Positions 7,304-17,826 of a stretch of 64,000 nucleotides of DNA are shown here, piece by piece. Position numbers and translations under genes: made by a program. The DNA comes from CAVRCA01 sp965218045. GTDB taxonomy: Bacteria; Pseudomonadota; Alphaproteobacteria; Acetobacterales; Acetobacteraceae. The notes beneath the pieces are model-generated. The model was not told the DNA's origin and did no database searches. It worked only from the letters and a program-made list of their open reading frames with translations. The stretch spans positions 62,001 to 126,000 of the forward strand of contig CBDCJX010000008.1 in the NCBI GenBank assembly GCA_965218045.1, given 5' to 3'. Positions within the stretch are counted from its first letter, which is position 1. Each line of letters starts with the position of its first letter.

Positions 7304-9655
7304 CGCTCGCGCATCCTGGATCGCCTGCCACACGCGCTCGCTCGTCGCCGGCATGTCGAGCTCGCGCACCCCGAGCGGGGCCAGCGCGTGCATCACCGCG
7401 ATCATCACCGCCGGCAGCGCGCCGACGCAGCCCGCCTCGCCGGCGCCCTTGACGCCAAGCAGGTTGGTCGCGGTCGGCACCGGGTTGCCGCGTATGGCAA
7501 CGTTGCACATGGTATCAGCGCGCGGCATGGCGTAATCCATGAAGCTCGCGGTTAGCAACTGGCCGGATTCCGGCTGATACACCACCTGCTCCATCAGCAC
7601 CTGGCCGACACCCTGCGCGACGCCGCCGTGAATCTGTCCCGCCAAGGTGAGCGGGTTGATCACCGTGCCGACATCGTCGACCACGAGATAGGCAAGCAGC
7701 TCGACCTTGCCGGTCTCCGGATCGACCTCGACCTCGCAGACATGGCAGCCGTTCGGGTAGGTCGCGCGCTCCGGGGCGTAGGTCGCACTTTCTATCAGGC
7801 CGGGTTCCACCCCTTTTGGCAGTCGCGCCGGCTGGAACGCCGCCATCGCGACCTGCTTGAGACCGACGGAGCGGTCGGTGCCGACGACGCTGAACGCGTT
7901 ATCGGCGAAAGCGATGTCATCGACCGCCGCCTCCAGCATCTGCGCGGCGATCTTCTTGCCCTTCTCGATCACCTTGTCGGCGGCGAGCACCAGCGCCGTG
8001 CCGCCGGTCACCATTGAGCGCGAGCCGTTCGAACCCATGCCGAAAGCGACCCGATCCGTGTCACCGTCGATGAAATGCACATCGGCCGGATCGACCCCGA
8101 GTTTCTCGAACAGGATCTGCTTGAACGAGGTCTCGTGCCCCTGCCCGTGCGTCTTGGTCCCCAGCAGCAGGATCGCGCTGCCGCTCGGCTGGAAGCGGAT
8201 TTCGGCGTATTCCGGCACCGGCCCCGCCGCCTGCTCGATGGCGTTGACCAGCGCGATGCCGCGTTGCTTGCCCGCCGCGCGCGATGCCTCCCGCCGTGCG
8301 GCGAAACCGGCATAATCCGACGCCTCCAGCCCGATCGCCATGTTCCTGGCGAACTCGCCGCAATCGTACACCGGGCCGAGCGCCGCCTTGTACGGCATCG
8401 CTTGCGGCTGGATGACGTTGCGCCGGCGCAGCTCGACTGGATCGATCCCGAGTTCAGACGCGGCGGCCTCGATGATGCGCTCGATCAGGTAGATCGCCTC
8501 CGGCCGTCCGGCGCCGCGATACGGCGCCGTCGGGTTGGTGTTCGACAGCACCGCGTCGATCGTCACATGCGCCGCCGGAATGTCGTAGACCCCGGTGAGA
8601 GTGATGATCTGCCCGAACGGCGTGAGCAATTGGCGGTCGGAGGCGATGTAGGCACCGATGCTGGCCAGCATGTGCAGCCGCACGCCGAGGAATTGTCCGT
8701 CCTCGTCGAGTGCCAGCTCGATCTCGCCGATATTGTCGCGCCCGTGCTCGTCGGCGAGGATCACTTCGGAGCGCTCGCATTTCCACTTCACCGGCCGACC
8801 GAGCTTGCGCGCGGCCCACAAGGTCAGCCGGTGATCGACATACTGCCAGCCCTTCGCGCCGAACCCACCGCCGACGTCGTTGCAGACGACACGCACCTTG
8901 CTCTCCGGCACCTTGAAGACCGTGTTCGCCAGCATGTTGCGCACGCGGTGCGGGTAGTTGACGTCGGCGTGGAGCGTATAGCGGTCCTCGAATGCGTCAT
9001 AGGAGCCGAGAGCGCCGCGCGGTTCCATGTATTGCGCATGGACCCGGGTGATGACGTAGCGACGGCGCACGACAAACGCCGCGCGGGCGAAGGCGGCGTC
9101 GGTCGACGCGCGATCGCCGCGCTCCAGCGTGTGCGAGATGTTGTCGGGATTCTCGTCCCAGACGCGCGGCGCGCCAGGTTCGGCCGCGTCCGCCGTCGAG
9201 GTGGTGGAAGGCAGCGCCTCGTAATCCACCGCAACCAGTTCCGCGGCGTCCTTGGCCTGCTCTAGCGTCTCCGCGATCACCATCGCGACGGGATCGCCGA
9301 CATAGCGCGCGCGATCGACCACGAGCGCGGGTCGCTGTGGCGCGAACATCGGCGAGCCATCCGCCTTCTTGCGCGGCATGTTGGCTTTCGGCATCCCGAG
9401 CCCGTCCGCCGCGTAATCGGCGCCGGTGTAGATCGCGACGACACCCGGCGCGCGGGACGCCGCCTCGGTGTCGATCGCGCGAATGCGCGCGTGCGCGTGG
9501 GGTGAGCGGACAAACACCGCGTGGCACTGACGCGGCAAGGTGACGTCGTCCTGGTAGCGTCCCCGTCCGGTCAGCAGTCGGCTGTCCTCGAAGCGCCGGA
9601 CCGGCTGGCCGACGCCGAACTTCATCGTCGCTTGATCCTGCACGATACCGTCCAT
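7253..9655 (-). CDS. Xanthine dehydrogenase-family molybdopterin-binding (CoxL-like) large subunit
   Basis: About 800 residues, the full length of the molybdenum-cofactor subunit of CO dehydrogenase/aldehyde oxidase-type hydroxylases. The start region GVGQPVRRFEDSRLLTGRG is characteristic. The active-site loop reads APYRGAGRPEA, as in form II or other hydroxylases rather than the Cys-containing loop of true CO dehydrogenase. The catalytic Glu lies in VKGAGEAGCVG near the C-terminus. No small (2Fe-2S) or medium (FAD) subunit gene is nearby, so its electron partners must be elsewhere. It follows the hpaH-like gene with a 3-base gap, suggesting one transcript and perhaps a role in oxidising a carbonyl or heterocycle in that pathway. 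Its 3' end overlaps the convergent PBP gene. Confidence 0.9.
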   Translation of the reverse strand: MDGIVQDQATMKFGVGQPVRRFEDSRLLTGRGRYQDDVTLPRQCHAVFVRSPHAHARIRAIDTEAASRAPGVVAIYTGADYAADGLGMPKANMPRKKADGSPMFAPQRPALVVDRARYVGDPVAMVIAETLEQAKDAAELVAVDYEALPSTTSTADAAEPGAPRVWDENPDNISHTLERGDRASTDAAFARAAFVVRRRYVITRVHAQYMEPRGALGSYDAFEDRYTLHADVNYPHRVRNMLANTVFKVPESKVRVVCNDVGGGFGAKGWQYVDHRLTLWAARKLGRPVKWKCERSEVILADEHGRDNIGEIELALDEDGQFLGVRLHMLASIGAYIASDRQLLTPFGQIITLTGVYDIPAAHVTIDAVLSNTNPTAPYRGAGRPEAIYLIERIIEAAASELGIDPVELRRRNVIQPQAMPYKAALGPVYDCGEFARNMAIGLEASDYAGFAARREASRAAGKQRGIALVNAIEQAAGPVPEYAEIRFQPSGSAILLLGTKTHGQGHETSFKQILFEKLGVDPADVHFIDGDTDRVAFGMGSNGSRSMVTGGTALVLAADKVIEKGKKIAAQMLEAAVDDIAFADNAFSVVGTDRSVGLKQVAMAAFQPARLPKGVEPGLIESATYAPERATYPNGCHVCEVEVDPETGKVELLAYLVVDDVGTVINPLTLAGQIHGGVAQGVGQVLMEQVVYQPESGQLLTASFMDYAMPRADTMCNVAIRGNPVPTATNLLGVKGAGEAGCVGALPAVMIAVMHALAPLGVRELDMPATSERVWQAIQDARASPASDRQADLAEQSRR

Positions 9656-9658
9656 CGG

Positions 9659-10462
<804 letters not shown>

Positions 10463-10545
10463 AGGTTGCCGCCTCGCCCTCGCCTTGCGCGTGTTCGCTC
10501 GACGCTAGGCGGAGAGGGTTGCGGGCGTCAACGGACGCGGCGCGC

Positions 10546-10863
10546 TCAGCTCCCGCCGATCAGCCGCGCCAACACCTCGTCGGTGTGTGTGCCGACCGGG
10601 CACGTCAGGATGATGTCCGGACGGCTGGCGCTCAGCGCGGTCACGGCCTTCTTGGGGCACAGCCCCATGCACCGCGTCTCGACGATGCGCACCTCGCGCC
10701 CGTGGCCGCGCTGCTTCAGCTCCGCGCGCAACGCACTCCGCAACGTGTCCTCGCCTTTCGGCCCGAACCCGCCGTCGAGCTTCCGGGCACATTTCCCGCA
10801 CAGGAGGATAATGGTCTTCCATGGGGTCGGGCGGGAGCGAATAGGCTGAGGCATGCTGCCCAA
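10546..10863 (-). CDS. Thioredoxin-like (2Fe-2S) ferredoxin domain protein
   Basis: A small protein of about 105 residues. Four cysteines are arranged as LCGKCARK, ETRCMGLCPKK and a late LTCPVGTHTDE, matching the thioredoxin-like [2Fe-2S] ferredoxin fold, so an electron-transfer role is plausible. The start could be 10863 (MGSMPQ) or 10854 (MPQ). It lies 61 bases downstream of csb2 on the same strand and 83 bases upstream of hpaH. It probably does not belong to the CRISPR system, but sits between it and a hydroxylase that would need an electron acceptor. Its partner is unknown. Confidence 0.75.
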   Translation of the reverse strand: MGSMPQPIRSRPTPWKTIILLCGKCARKLDGGFGPKGEDTLRSALRAELKQRGHGREVRIVETRCMGLCPKKAVTALSASRPDIILTCPVGTHTDEVLARLIGGS

Positions 10864-10924
10864 CTGGTGCTTCGCAGGCTGCTGGAAACCCTAACGGGTC
10901 GGGACGGGCGCCCGGATCACGTTC

Positions 10925-13093
10925 TTAGCACGATCGGACAGGCCCGTCAGGCGGGAAGAGACCGGCACGGAAGAGCCCTTGGCCAAAATGACTGCGTCTC
11001 CCGAGCAGCATCGGACCGGTGACGAGGCGCCTGAAAGTAAGAGTCGCGCGAACCAAGAGGCCTCCGCGGGGACCAGTGAGCACCGCATCCACGGTAATCT
11101 CGGGGCGCGGCAAACCCCGCCTGGAGCACTCGTTTGCAATGTCCTGGGCGACGAGACCATCACGATCAGCAGCGCCTCCGTTAGGGTGGCGCGTCGCTCG
11201 GTAAGGCACGTGTGAGTGCCAAACACGCGCAGTTTGTCGAATTGGCTCTGCGACAAGCCGGTGAAGGCGCAAGCATTCCGCCGGACCCACTCGAACGTGG
11301 TCGAAGCGCTCCAACGCCACCTGGAGGCGCTGCAACGCTGCTGTGTCCTGATCGGTGGTGCGGTCTGCGAGATGTGGCGCAACAACCAAGACGCGGTCGA
11401 TCCGGCCATCGCCGTCAGCGTCTTCGGCTGCGAAGAAGAGATGCTGGTGCATGCCATTACGAAGCGGCCTGCCATTTGCGTCATGGCCCGTGAAGAAAGA
11501 AGGCAACCGCTCGCCGCTGCGCGCGTCTCGTGCCACACGTGCCATCACCGCACGACGGAGCGCGCGGGTGACAAGTTCCGCCTTGGCGAGCGGCGGGTTT
11601 CGCTCCCCTTCCGCGAGCGCGAAGACTTGTAGCGCCGGGACCACGTCGCGCACCGGCCGCATGAGACCGAGCCCCAGCCACCTTCCATCCCCGAGCACCA
11701 GCGGTCCTTGGATGGGCCAGGGAAAGCAGAGCTCCACATGGTGCAAACGTGCGGGATCGAATCGGGCGGCCTCGAACTCTTCGGCGCGCTCGCCCTTGAG
11801 ATGAAGCGGCTCTCGCTGCAGCCGCACCGTCACGCCTCGACCGTCATATCCGGCGTGGCGCAGAGCGGTGAGAACCGCAGTCACGCCATGCTGCTCGGAC
11901 GCAACTCGGGAAGCGCCCCCACTGCGACCGGACGGCCGAGCGAGCGGCAACGCAACAGGTGTCACGCTGCGCCATCGCCGTGCCAACTCGGCATCTACAC
12001 CATAGTGGCGGAGCATGCCATTGCTCCGGGCGGCGGTGACGACCACGGCCGCGAACCCCGGCAGCGCCCGACCGGCGAGTGCCCAATCGAGGTCCTCCGG
12101 CACGACCGGGCAGTCCGGCGGAATCTCGACCAGCACGCGTCGGATGGCTGGGTCGGCTCGGTCGAAGCCGATCGTCGGCAGGGGAATGAAGCGCACGCGC
12201 CGGGCGAGATCGGCCGGGCCGGCGCCGATGCCGGAGATCACGCGCGCGATCTCGCTCGCACGCCCCGGCATCGCGCGTTCAAGCTGACCTCGGGCGAGAT
12301 CGCGAATCGCCGCGGCGACCGCGGCCGCACGCACCTGCGGCACCAGCGCAAAGCGACGCCCGTCCTCCGCAGAGAGGAGGTCGAACAGGCGGCGTGTCGG
12401 TGGGCGGTCGTAGGCAACGCCGCGGAACAATGGTTTCGGCGGCTGACGGAAGAGCACCGGGGCACCCCGGGCGCTCGGGTCGATGAAGCGTCCGCGAAAA
12501 GCGGTGTTACGCGTCTGCAGGCTCTCAAGCGATCCCGGAACGGTGCATGGAACGGCGCCGAGACGCTCGGTCGGTCGCGCCAAGGCAGCACGCGCCGCGA
12601 GCCGACGCTCGGCGTCCGGCCAGTCAAGTATCTCCGCCTCCGCGGCTGCCGCGTCGACGCCATGACCAAGAGTGTGCAGTCGGCTCGCCAATTCCGCGAG
12701 CTGCTGCGCATGCTCCTGGCCTGCATCGAACGGCCACGCGTAAAGCAACGGTTCAACTGGATCAAACAAGCTAGCGCGTATCGTCTTGGCAACGCGGATT
12801 TTCGCGATACGCGACGGATCGCCGCCCACAGTGTCAACGTCGTTGTTGGGCACATAGTAGGTGGCGGAGCACGACTGCACACGGGCGGGGGCGGCGATCA
12901 GTGGTGCTGGGAGGCACTCTAGCCATCTGAAGGCGCGATCCTTGGCCGCCCGTTCTTCATCTTGCCACCGTCCTCCATAGGCGCCGGCGACGAGGGCCTG
13001 GAACAGCCGAAAGGGCGAAGGCGGCCAATCACCGTTGCCGTGAAAGCGCCCGGCGAGCAGACGGACGGATATCACCAGCGCACGCATCGTCAT
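10925..13093 (-). CDS. csb2: Type I-G CRISPR-associated Csb2 (Cas5-Cas6 fusion)
   Basis: About 722 residues, the size of the Cas5-Cas6 fusion that defines type I-G (formerly I-U, Dpsyc) effector complexes. It should cap the crRNA 5' handle (Cas5 part) and process pre-crRNA (Cas6 part). The N-terminus MRALVISVRLLAGRFHG with WPPSPFRLFQALVAG is the expected Cas5-like opening. Near the C-terminus LGRRSHFGQGLFRAG is a RAMP-type glycine-rich loop. The start ATG at 13093 (second Met at 13087) is preferred over an upstream extension overlapping csb1. It is the last gene of the cas3-csb3-csb1-csb2 operon, 13 bases after csb1. Confidence 0.88.
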   Translation of the reverse strand: MTMRALVISVRLLAGRFHGNGDWPPSPFRLFQALVAGAYGGRWQDEERAAKDRAFRWLECLPAPLIAAPARVQSCSATYYVPNNDVDTVGGDPSRIAKIRVAKTIRASLFDPVEPLLYAWPFDAGQEHAQQLAELASRLHTLGHGVDAAAAEAEILDWPDAERRLAARAALARPTERLGAVPCTVPGSLESLQTRNTAFRGRFIDPSARGAPVLFRQPPKPLFRGVAYDRPPTRRLFDLLSAEDGRRFALVPQVRAAAVAAAIRDLARGQLERAMPGRASEIARVISGIGAGPADLARRVRFIPLPTIGFDRADPAIRRVLVEIPPDCPVVPEDLDWALAGRALPGFAAVVVTAARSNGMLRHYGVDAELARRWRSVTPVALPLARPSGRSGGASRVASEQHGVTAVLTALRHAGYDGRGVTVRLQREPLHLKGERAEEFEAARFDPARLHHVELCFPWPIQGPLVLGDGRWLGLGLMRPVRDVVPALQVFALAEGERNPPLAKAELVTRALRRAVMARVARDARSGERLPSFFTGHDANGRPLRNGMHQHLFFAAEDADGDGRIDRVLVVAPHLADRTTDQDTAALQRLQVALERFDHVRVGPAECLRLHRLVAEPIRQTARVWHSHVPYRATRHPNGGAADRDGLVAQDIANECSRRGLPRPEITVDAVLTGPRGGLLVRATLTFRRLVTGPMLLGRRSHFGQGLFRAGLFPPDGPVRSC

Positions 13094-13106
13094 CGGACGC
13101 GTCCCC

Positions 13107-14168
13107 CTACTTCTTCTTGACGTCCGCGCGAGCACGCTCCTTCGAGAACTTGACGCAGCGGTCTTTGCCCACACCGAAGGCGCTGGCGGCGGCGCCGGCG
13201 TAGGACCGGACCGTCGCCGGTTCCAATGCGATAGTGGAGCGCCGGCCACTGCGTTCGACGCTCTGCCACTCGCCCGGGGAGGCCGGATCGAGCGTCAGCA
13301 GGCAGCCTTGCCGCAGGAAGCCGTCTTGCTCCTCCACGGCCGCGACCAGCGCGAGACCGAGCACGTAGCGGCGCAGCAGTTCGCCCTGCTCGCCGCCGAT
13401 CTGGCGCAGCGCTATCAGATTGACGGTGACATCGCGGAAGATGCCGCCGCGCGCCACGATCCCGCCATGCGCACCGACCGCCGGCACATGGACAAAACCC
13501 TGCTGGGCAAGCGGCGATTTTGTATTGCCTTCCGCTTTCTGCTTGTCCTCTTCCGAGAACACGTCGAGAGCCGCATAATCCGCCGGCGGATTGTACTGCG
13601 CCGATCGCGTGAGATCGTCCACGTCCCACGCACGGATCACGGCCTGGACGATGCGCGGTAGCTTGGCTTGCGTATCGCGGCTGTCCCAAGCACCAAAAAC
13701 GAGTGTCGTCGGCGCGAGCTTGGCGATGGCGCTTGCGTCGCCTGTGGATTGGAACAGCACGAAGGCGTCCCGGGCAGCCTGATGCAGTTCGGACGAACGA
13801 ACAATCGCATCGCCGAGGCGGTGGCCCGCTTCAAGTATGCTCACCGGACGCGCGTTGCCAATGTCGATCTCGACTTGCGGCACAAGCGAGGCAAGCGGGT
13901 TGGCGGATTGGCCGTCTCGACTCTTGCGGAACAGTGGTTCCATGCGATTGGCCTGTGAGCCGACGCTATCGACTTGCGCGACCTTGGTGCCGTCCGAAAG
14001 CGTATCGATGACGTAGGGAGACGCCTTGTCGCCGTGCGCGTAGGTGGGTGGAAAAAATACGCCGCCTTCGCCCTCGACCGGCAGCAGCTTCTGCCGAAGG
14101 TGCAGTGCGACCGGGGCGCGCAAATCGTCGGCCCACAAATCGATGGTGCTTTGATTGACGGCGCTCAA
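13107..14168 (-). CDS. csb1: Type I-G CRISPR-associated Csb1 (Cas7 backbone)
   Basis: A 353-residue Cas7-family (RAMP/DevR-like) subunit that in type I-G forms the repeating backbone along the crRNA. Recognisable family features are the early VEGEGGVFFPPTYA, the NRMEPLF segment, HRLGDAIVRSSEL, LVFGAWDSRDTQAKLPRI and a Lys-rich C-terminus. Its start overlaps the csb3 stop (ATGA), so production of the two effector subunits is probably coupled. Position between csb3 and csb2 is the canonical order (as in Geobacter sulfurreducens GSU0052-0054). Nothing looks broken. Confidence 0.9.
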   Translation of the reverse strand: MSAVNQSTIDLWADDLRAPVALHLRQKLLPVEGEGGVFFPPTYAHGDKASPYVIDTLSDGTKVAQVDSVGSQANRMEPLFRKSRDGQSANPLASLVPQVEIDIGNARPVSILEAGHRLGDAIVRSSELHQAARDAFVLFQSTGDASAIAKLAPTTLVFGAWDSRDTQAKLPRIVQAVIRAWDVDDLTRSAQYNPPADYAALDVFSEEDKQKAEGNTKSPLAQQGFVHVPAVGAHGGIVARGGIFRDVTVNLIALRQIGGEQGELLRRYVLGLALVAAVEEQDGFLRQGCLLTLDPASPGEWQSVERSGRRSTIALEPATVRSYAGAAASAFGVGKDRCVKFSKERARADVKKK

Positions 14169-15049
14169 TGAACGATCTCCTCCTGGGCATCAATGATGCA
14201 GCGGGCCTGGCCTTCCTGCCCGGGCCAGCCGAGGCGCATGCGAAAGTGGCGGATGGGAAATCCCATTCCCTCCCCGCCGAGCACGGCGCGAGCGAGCACC
14301 GTCGGCAGCATCGCGTTCGACGCGCCGTAGATGTAGGCAAGCTTGTCGCGGGGATTGGGACGCGCCGGTCGGGCGTTCTGCAGACCAATCGCCGCGAGCA
14401 TCTCGACCAGCGGAAAACCCATCATAGCGATGCCGCCGTGGTCGTTTGGGGAAAAACCGGCGTCGAGCGCCACGTAGTCGCGCCGCCAATCGAAGCGGAA
14501 GCTGCTGGATTGGCGCGACGACAACGCGAAGGGGTCGACGCATGCGTCCGTCAGCGAGTTGTCCCCAAGCTTGGCGATGAAGGCGAGGCCATCCCGCGCC
14601 AGCGCCACGCCGGGATAGCCTCCGGAACCCGCCCAGAACTTGACGGCGTCGCGACCTGACGAGCCATCGGCCCAGTGATCGAGGCGGAGCCAGCGAGCGC
14701 CGCCATCGGTCAGGATCGCGGGCAAAGTCGCCGGCGTGTCAGGCTGCGGTGATGGGGAGGTCGCATCCTCGGCCTCGATGGTCCGCACTTCCCATTTTCC
14801 GGCGGACAAGGCGGAGCCGCGCGGTGCGACGGCGACGGCCTCCGCACGAGAGAGGAATGCGATGGTCTCGTGTACCGGATCGGCATCGCCCTCGACCCGG
14901 AGCGTAAAGACCGTCCGCGTCTCTCCGGCCATATAGCCAAAGCTACCCTCGCAAGGACCGCACAGTATTTCCGCCGCCTCCATCAATCCGAGGCAGGCGA
15001 AGACCTGGCCGGGGTTGAGCAGGTCGACCGGCACCCGTGCCTCGGCCAT
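14165..15049 (-). CDS. csb3: Type I-G CRISPR-associated Csb3 (Cas8-like subunit)
   Basis: A 294-residue protein placed exactly where csb3 (GSU0052-type, Cas8-like large-subunit stand-in) occurs, between cas3 and csb1. Seen in the sequence: VDLLNPGQVFACLGLMEAAE at the N-terminus, RWLRLDHWADGSSGRDAVKFWAG in the middle (split here as a motif region), and FRFDWRRDYVALDAGFSPND later, a pattern I associate with this family. The start at 15049 (MAEARV) is chosen because it overlaps the cas3 stop as TGATG; the longer open frame extends into cas3. Its inferred role is PAM or target recognition within Cascade. Confidence 0.83.
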   Translation of the reverse strand: MAEARVPVDLLNPGQVFACLGLMEAAEILCGPCEGSFGYMAGETRTVFTLRVEGDADPVHETIAFLSRAEAVAVAPRGSALSAGKWEVRTIEAEDATSPSPQPDTPATLPAILTDGGARWLRLDHWADGSSGRDAVKFWAGSGGYPGVALARDGLAFIAKLGDNSLTDACVDPFALSSRQSSSFRFDWRRDYVALDAGFSPNDHGGIAMMGFPLVEMLAAIGLQNARPARPNPRDKLAYIYGASNAMLPTVLARAVLGGEGMGFPIRHFRMRLGWPGQEGQARCIIDAQEEIVH

Positions 15050-17682
15050 CAGGCGCCCTCCCCGCCGAGGTCGCGGGAGGCTTCCCAGTCGGCGGCGCGG
15101 AGCAACGCCTCCCACCAAGCAAGCCCCCAGATGCCCCAGCGCCGCTGCAGCCGCACGAAGCGCAGCGCCGCTTCGCGCGCCCGCGCGGCGGAGACGGATG
15201 GCGGTGCGTCGGGATCGACCGGCGCGATGACGGGACGGGCGTGGCCGTGATGGGCGGCGACGAGGTGCAGCGCGAGGTCGCGCATCTCATCCGGCAATGC
15301 TTGCACCGCTGGCTCCAGCGCCATGTCGGCGAGCGAGCCGAACTCGTGGCGATAGCCGAGCAGCATGGTGCGCGGATCGCCGCCGCCGCTGGTCTTCGCA
15401 TAGGGACCGCCAGCGAGCGGCGCACCCATCGCACGTTGCCATTCGGGCCGCGCCTTGCCCAGATCGTGCGCCGCGGCGGCGGCTTCCAGCACCGCCGCGT
15501 GCTCGGCCGGCAACCCCAACCGGTCCGCCAGCCCGCGCGCCGCGGCGACGATCCGATCCGTGTGATCACGCAATGTCTGTGCCCTCCGCGCAAGCGCCGG
15601 CCGCTCGGCGGCGGGCATATCGTCGCGGCGCTCGACCCGCAGTTCCTCCACCTCCGCGTCCTTGTCCGCGTCGGACAGCGGCCAGCGATAGATCACTTTC
15701 CAACCCTCGTGCACCGCATCCGTCAAAACCGTGAGCGCGCGATAGCCGACGCGGCTTGCCCAATCCTCCGCCTCCGGCGCGTCAAGCGTGAGCGGAGTCT
15801 TGTCCTCCGCCTCATCGAGCAGACCGGATGCACCCAGTCCACCGAGCCGTGCGTCGAGGATCACCGTTCGACCGGCCACGCTCCGCTCAGCACGTCCGTT
15901 CGCAAGATCACCGGCCGTCAGCACCTGTTGAACGACACCGCGCGGATCGAGCACAACCGCCACGGCCTCGCCCGGCATGCGCCAGGCCGCGCCGCGCTTC
16001 CTGAGCATCGCCGCCGCCTGGAACGACGGTATGTCCAACGTCTCGCTCGCATGCGGCGCGGCCGCCTCAAGGAAGCGCTCCAGCTCGCGCAGCCGCTCGC
16101 GATCGGTTCGCGCCGCGGCGAGTGGAAGATGGCGACGCCACACCAGGGCGGTCGACGCCTCCTCTTCCACCCAGCCGCGTATCCACGGCGCAACCAGCGG
16201 CCGCCCGGGATGTTCGTCGAGCGAGGTCATCGCCCACGCCTCGACCAGCGGACCGGTCAGCGCGGGTCGCAGTACGTCGGCACTCGATGCGGCCTGCAAT
16301 GTCGCGGCCACATCCGCCATCGCGCGCAAAGCCGCGAGGGCGACGGGGCTCGCCTCGCGCCTGCCCTCGGAGTCCGGCGTCCACGCAGATAGCTCGAACG
16401 GTGCGCGCAGCGTCGCCAGGCGAGCCGCATCGCTCCGCGCCTCCGCGTCTCTCAGCTTCTCGGACGGGGCGACGAAGACATCGACAAGCGAGTGGCCCGG
16501 CACGGGACGGCGGTTCACCCGGCCGAGCCGCTGCACCATGCGTTCCCAGGGCACGAGGTCGCAGACGATGTGGTCGGCGTCGAGGTCAACCCCAACCTCG
16601 CCGGCGGAGGTGGCAACCAGGAAGGCTGGATCGGGATCGTTCGTGGCGCCCGGCGCAAAACGCTGGAACACGAGATCGCCGACCACCTGTTCGCGCTCGA
16701 ACACGCGGCGCGCGCCGACCAGCAACACAGGCGCTGCCCACCCCTCCTTCTTGCAACGCGTGGCCAGCCGAGCGGATACGTCCTGCGCGACCTTGCGGCT
16801 GTCGCAGAAGATCGCCACCCGACTGCTCCCGGCGCCGCCTCGCGCGCGCTCTATGGCGCGTTCGGTCACCTCCTCGGCGAGCCTCCCCGCGTCGATGTCG
16901 AAGAGCTTGATCCGTTTGGAAGCTCGCAGTCGGGCGCCGACAGCGAGCTCCGCCGCATCGGCCTCTGTCATCTGGAACGCGTCCATGCTGTCCTTCGCTG
17001 GCGTGGCGGAGAGCGTCATCACGCGCAGCCCCGGCACCGGCGACGCGGCCTCCCCCATGCGCATTGCCGCTACGCCCTCCAGCAGCGCATGAAACGGACG
17101 CGCCAAATGTGCCTCGTCGAGCACGATCAGGGCGTCGACGCCGACGAGCGCCGCATGCGCAGGGCGCATGCGCGCCGATACGCCATATCCCTCGAACAGC
17201 AGCCGCGAGCCAATCATGTCAACGGTGCCAATCAGGATCGCCGCCGAGCCCGGCCGCTCGAGCGCTTCGCGATTGTCGCGGTGCGCGCCGCGCAATGTGG
17301 AGATCGGCATCAGCTCGTCCGGCGCGAGCCCGAGATTGCGTCGCCAGCTTGCCCGCAAGGCCGTGTCGATGCGTGCGTCGTCGAGCACGGCACGGAGCGC
17401 TGCGACCAGTGCTTCGGCCTCGGCGGTAGCCTGATCCACCACGGCGCGACGATCGACGACGTAGACGAGTCGCCTGGGCAGCGCCGCACCTGTGGCCCGC
17501 GCCGCCAACCAGAGCGCCACGACGCTGGTTTTGCCAAGCCCGGTGGGCACGTCGAGCGCCGCAGGCGTGCGGCCGGCGACGAACCAGGATTCGAGAAGGC
17601 GCCGCTGCCAGCCATAGGGCTCACGGCCAGACCAAACGTGATCGAGCAGGTCGCGCGCCTGGGTCACCGTCGCCACGAACAT
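15049..17682 (-). CDS. cas3: Type I-G Cas3 helicase-nuclease with C-terminal HD domain
   Basis: About 877 residues from the ATG at 17682. It unwinds and degrades target DNA after Cascade binding. Superfamily 2 helicase motifs come first: Walker A VPTGLGKTS near residue 45, DEAH in VLDEAHLARPF near 187, LSATPAK near 221 and QRLGRVNRR near 383. The HD nuclease domain is at the C-terminus: AHDLGKA near 737, RHEF near 778 and AAHHGHARP near 808. Helicase-then-HD order is the reverse of most Cas3 proteins and is diagnostic of type I-G. An in-frame ATG at 17739 would add 19 residues. It heads the operon; a solo CRISPR repeat lies 145 bases upstream. Confidence 0.93.
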   Translation of the reverse strand: MFVATVTQARDLLDHVWSGREPYGWQRRLLESWFVAGRTPAALDVPTGLGKTSVVALWLAARATGAALPRRLVYVVDRRAVVDQATAEAEALVAALRAVLDDARIDTALRASWRRNLGLAPDELMPISTLRGAHRDNREALERPGSAAILIGTVDMIGSRLLFEGYGVSARMRPAHAALVGVDALIVLDEAHLARPFHALLEGVAAMRMGEAASPVPGLRVMTLSATPAKDSMDAFQMTEADAAELAVGARLRASKRIKLFDIDAGRLAEEVTERAIERARGGAGSSRVAIFCDSRKVAQDVSARLATRCKKEGWAAPVLLVGARRVFEREQVVGDLVFQRFAPGATNDPDPAFLVATSAGEVGVDLDADHIVCDLVPWERMVQRLGRVNRRPVPGHSLVDVFVAPSEKLRDAEARSDAARLATLRAPFELSAWTPDSEGRREASPVALAALRAMADVAATLQAASSADVLRPALTGPLVEAWAMTSLDEHPGRPLVAPWIRGWVEEEASTALVWRRHLPLAAARTDRERLRELERFLEAAAPHASETLDIPSFQAAAMLRKRGAAWRMPGEAVAVVLDPRGVVQQVLTAGDLANGRAERSVAGRTVILDARLGGLGASGLLDEAEDKTPLTLDAPEAEDWASRVGYRALTVLTDAVHEGWKVIYRWPLSDADKDAEVEELRVERRDDMPAAERPALARRAQTLRDHTDRIVAAARGLADRLGLPAEHAAVLEAAAAAHDLGKARPEWQRAMGAPLAGGPYAKTSGGGDPRTMLLGYRHEFGSLADMALEPAVQALPDEMRDLALHLVAAHHGHARPVIAPVDPDAPPSVSAARAREAALRFVRLQRRWGIWGLAWWEALLRAADWEASRDLGGEGA

Positions 17683-17826
17683 CTCAAGGTCATCGCCGCC
17701 GCCTTGCCGAGGCCGGTGAGAGTGATCAGCGCGCCGCACTCCCGCCGATACAAGTCCGCCACGTCCACTGCCGGCGGCTGCAGGGCGGGGTTTTCACCAG
17801 GTTGCACGCTTCGCAACTTTGAGCTC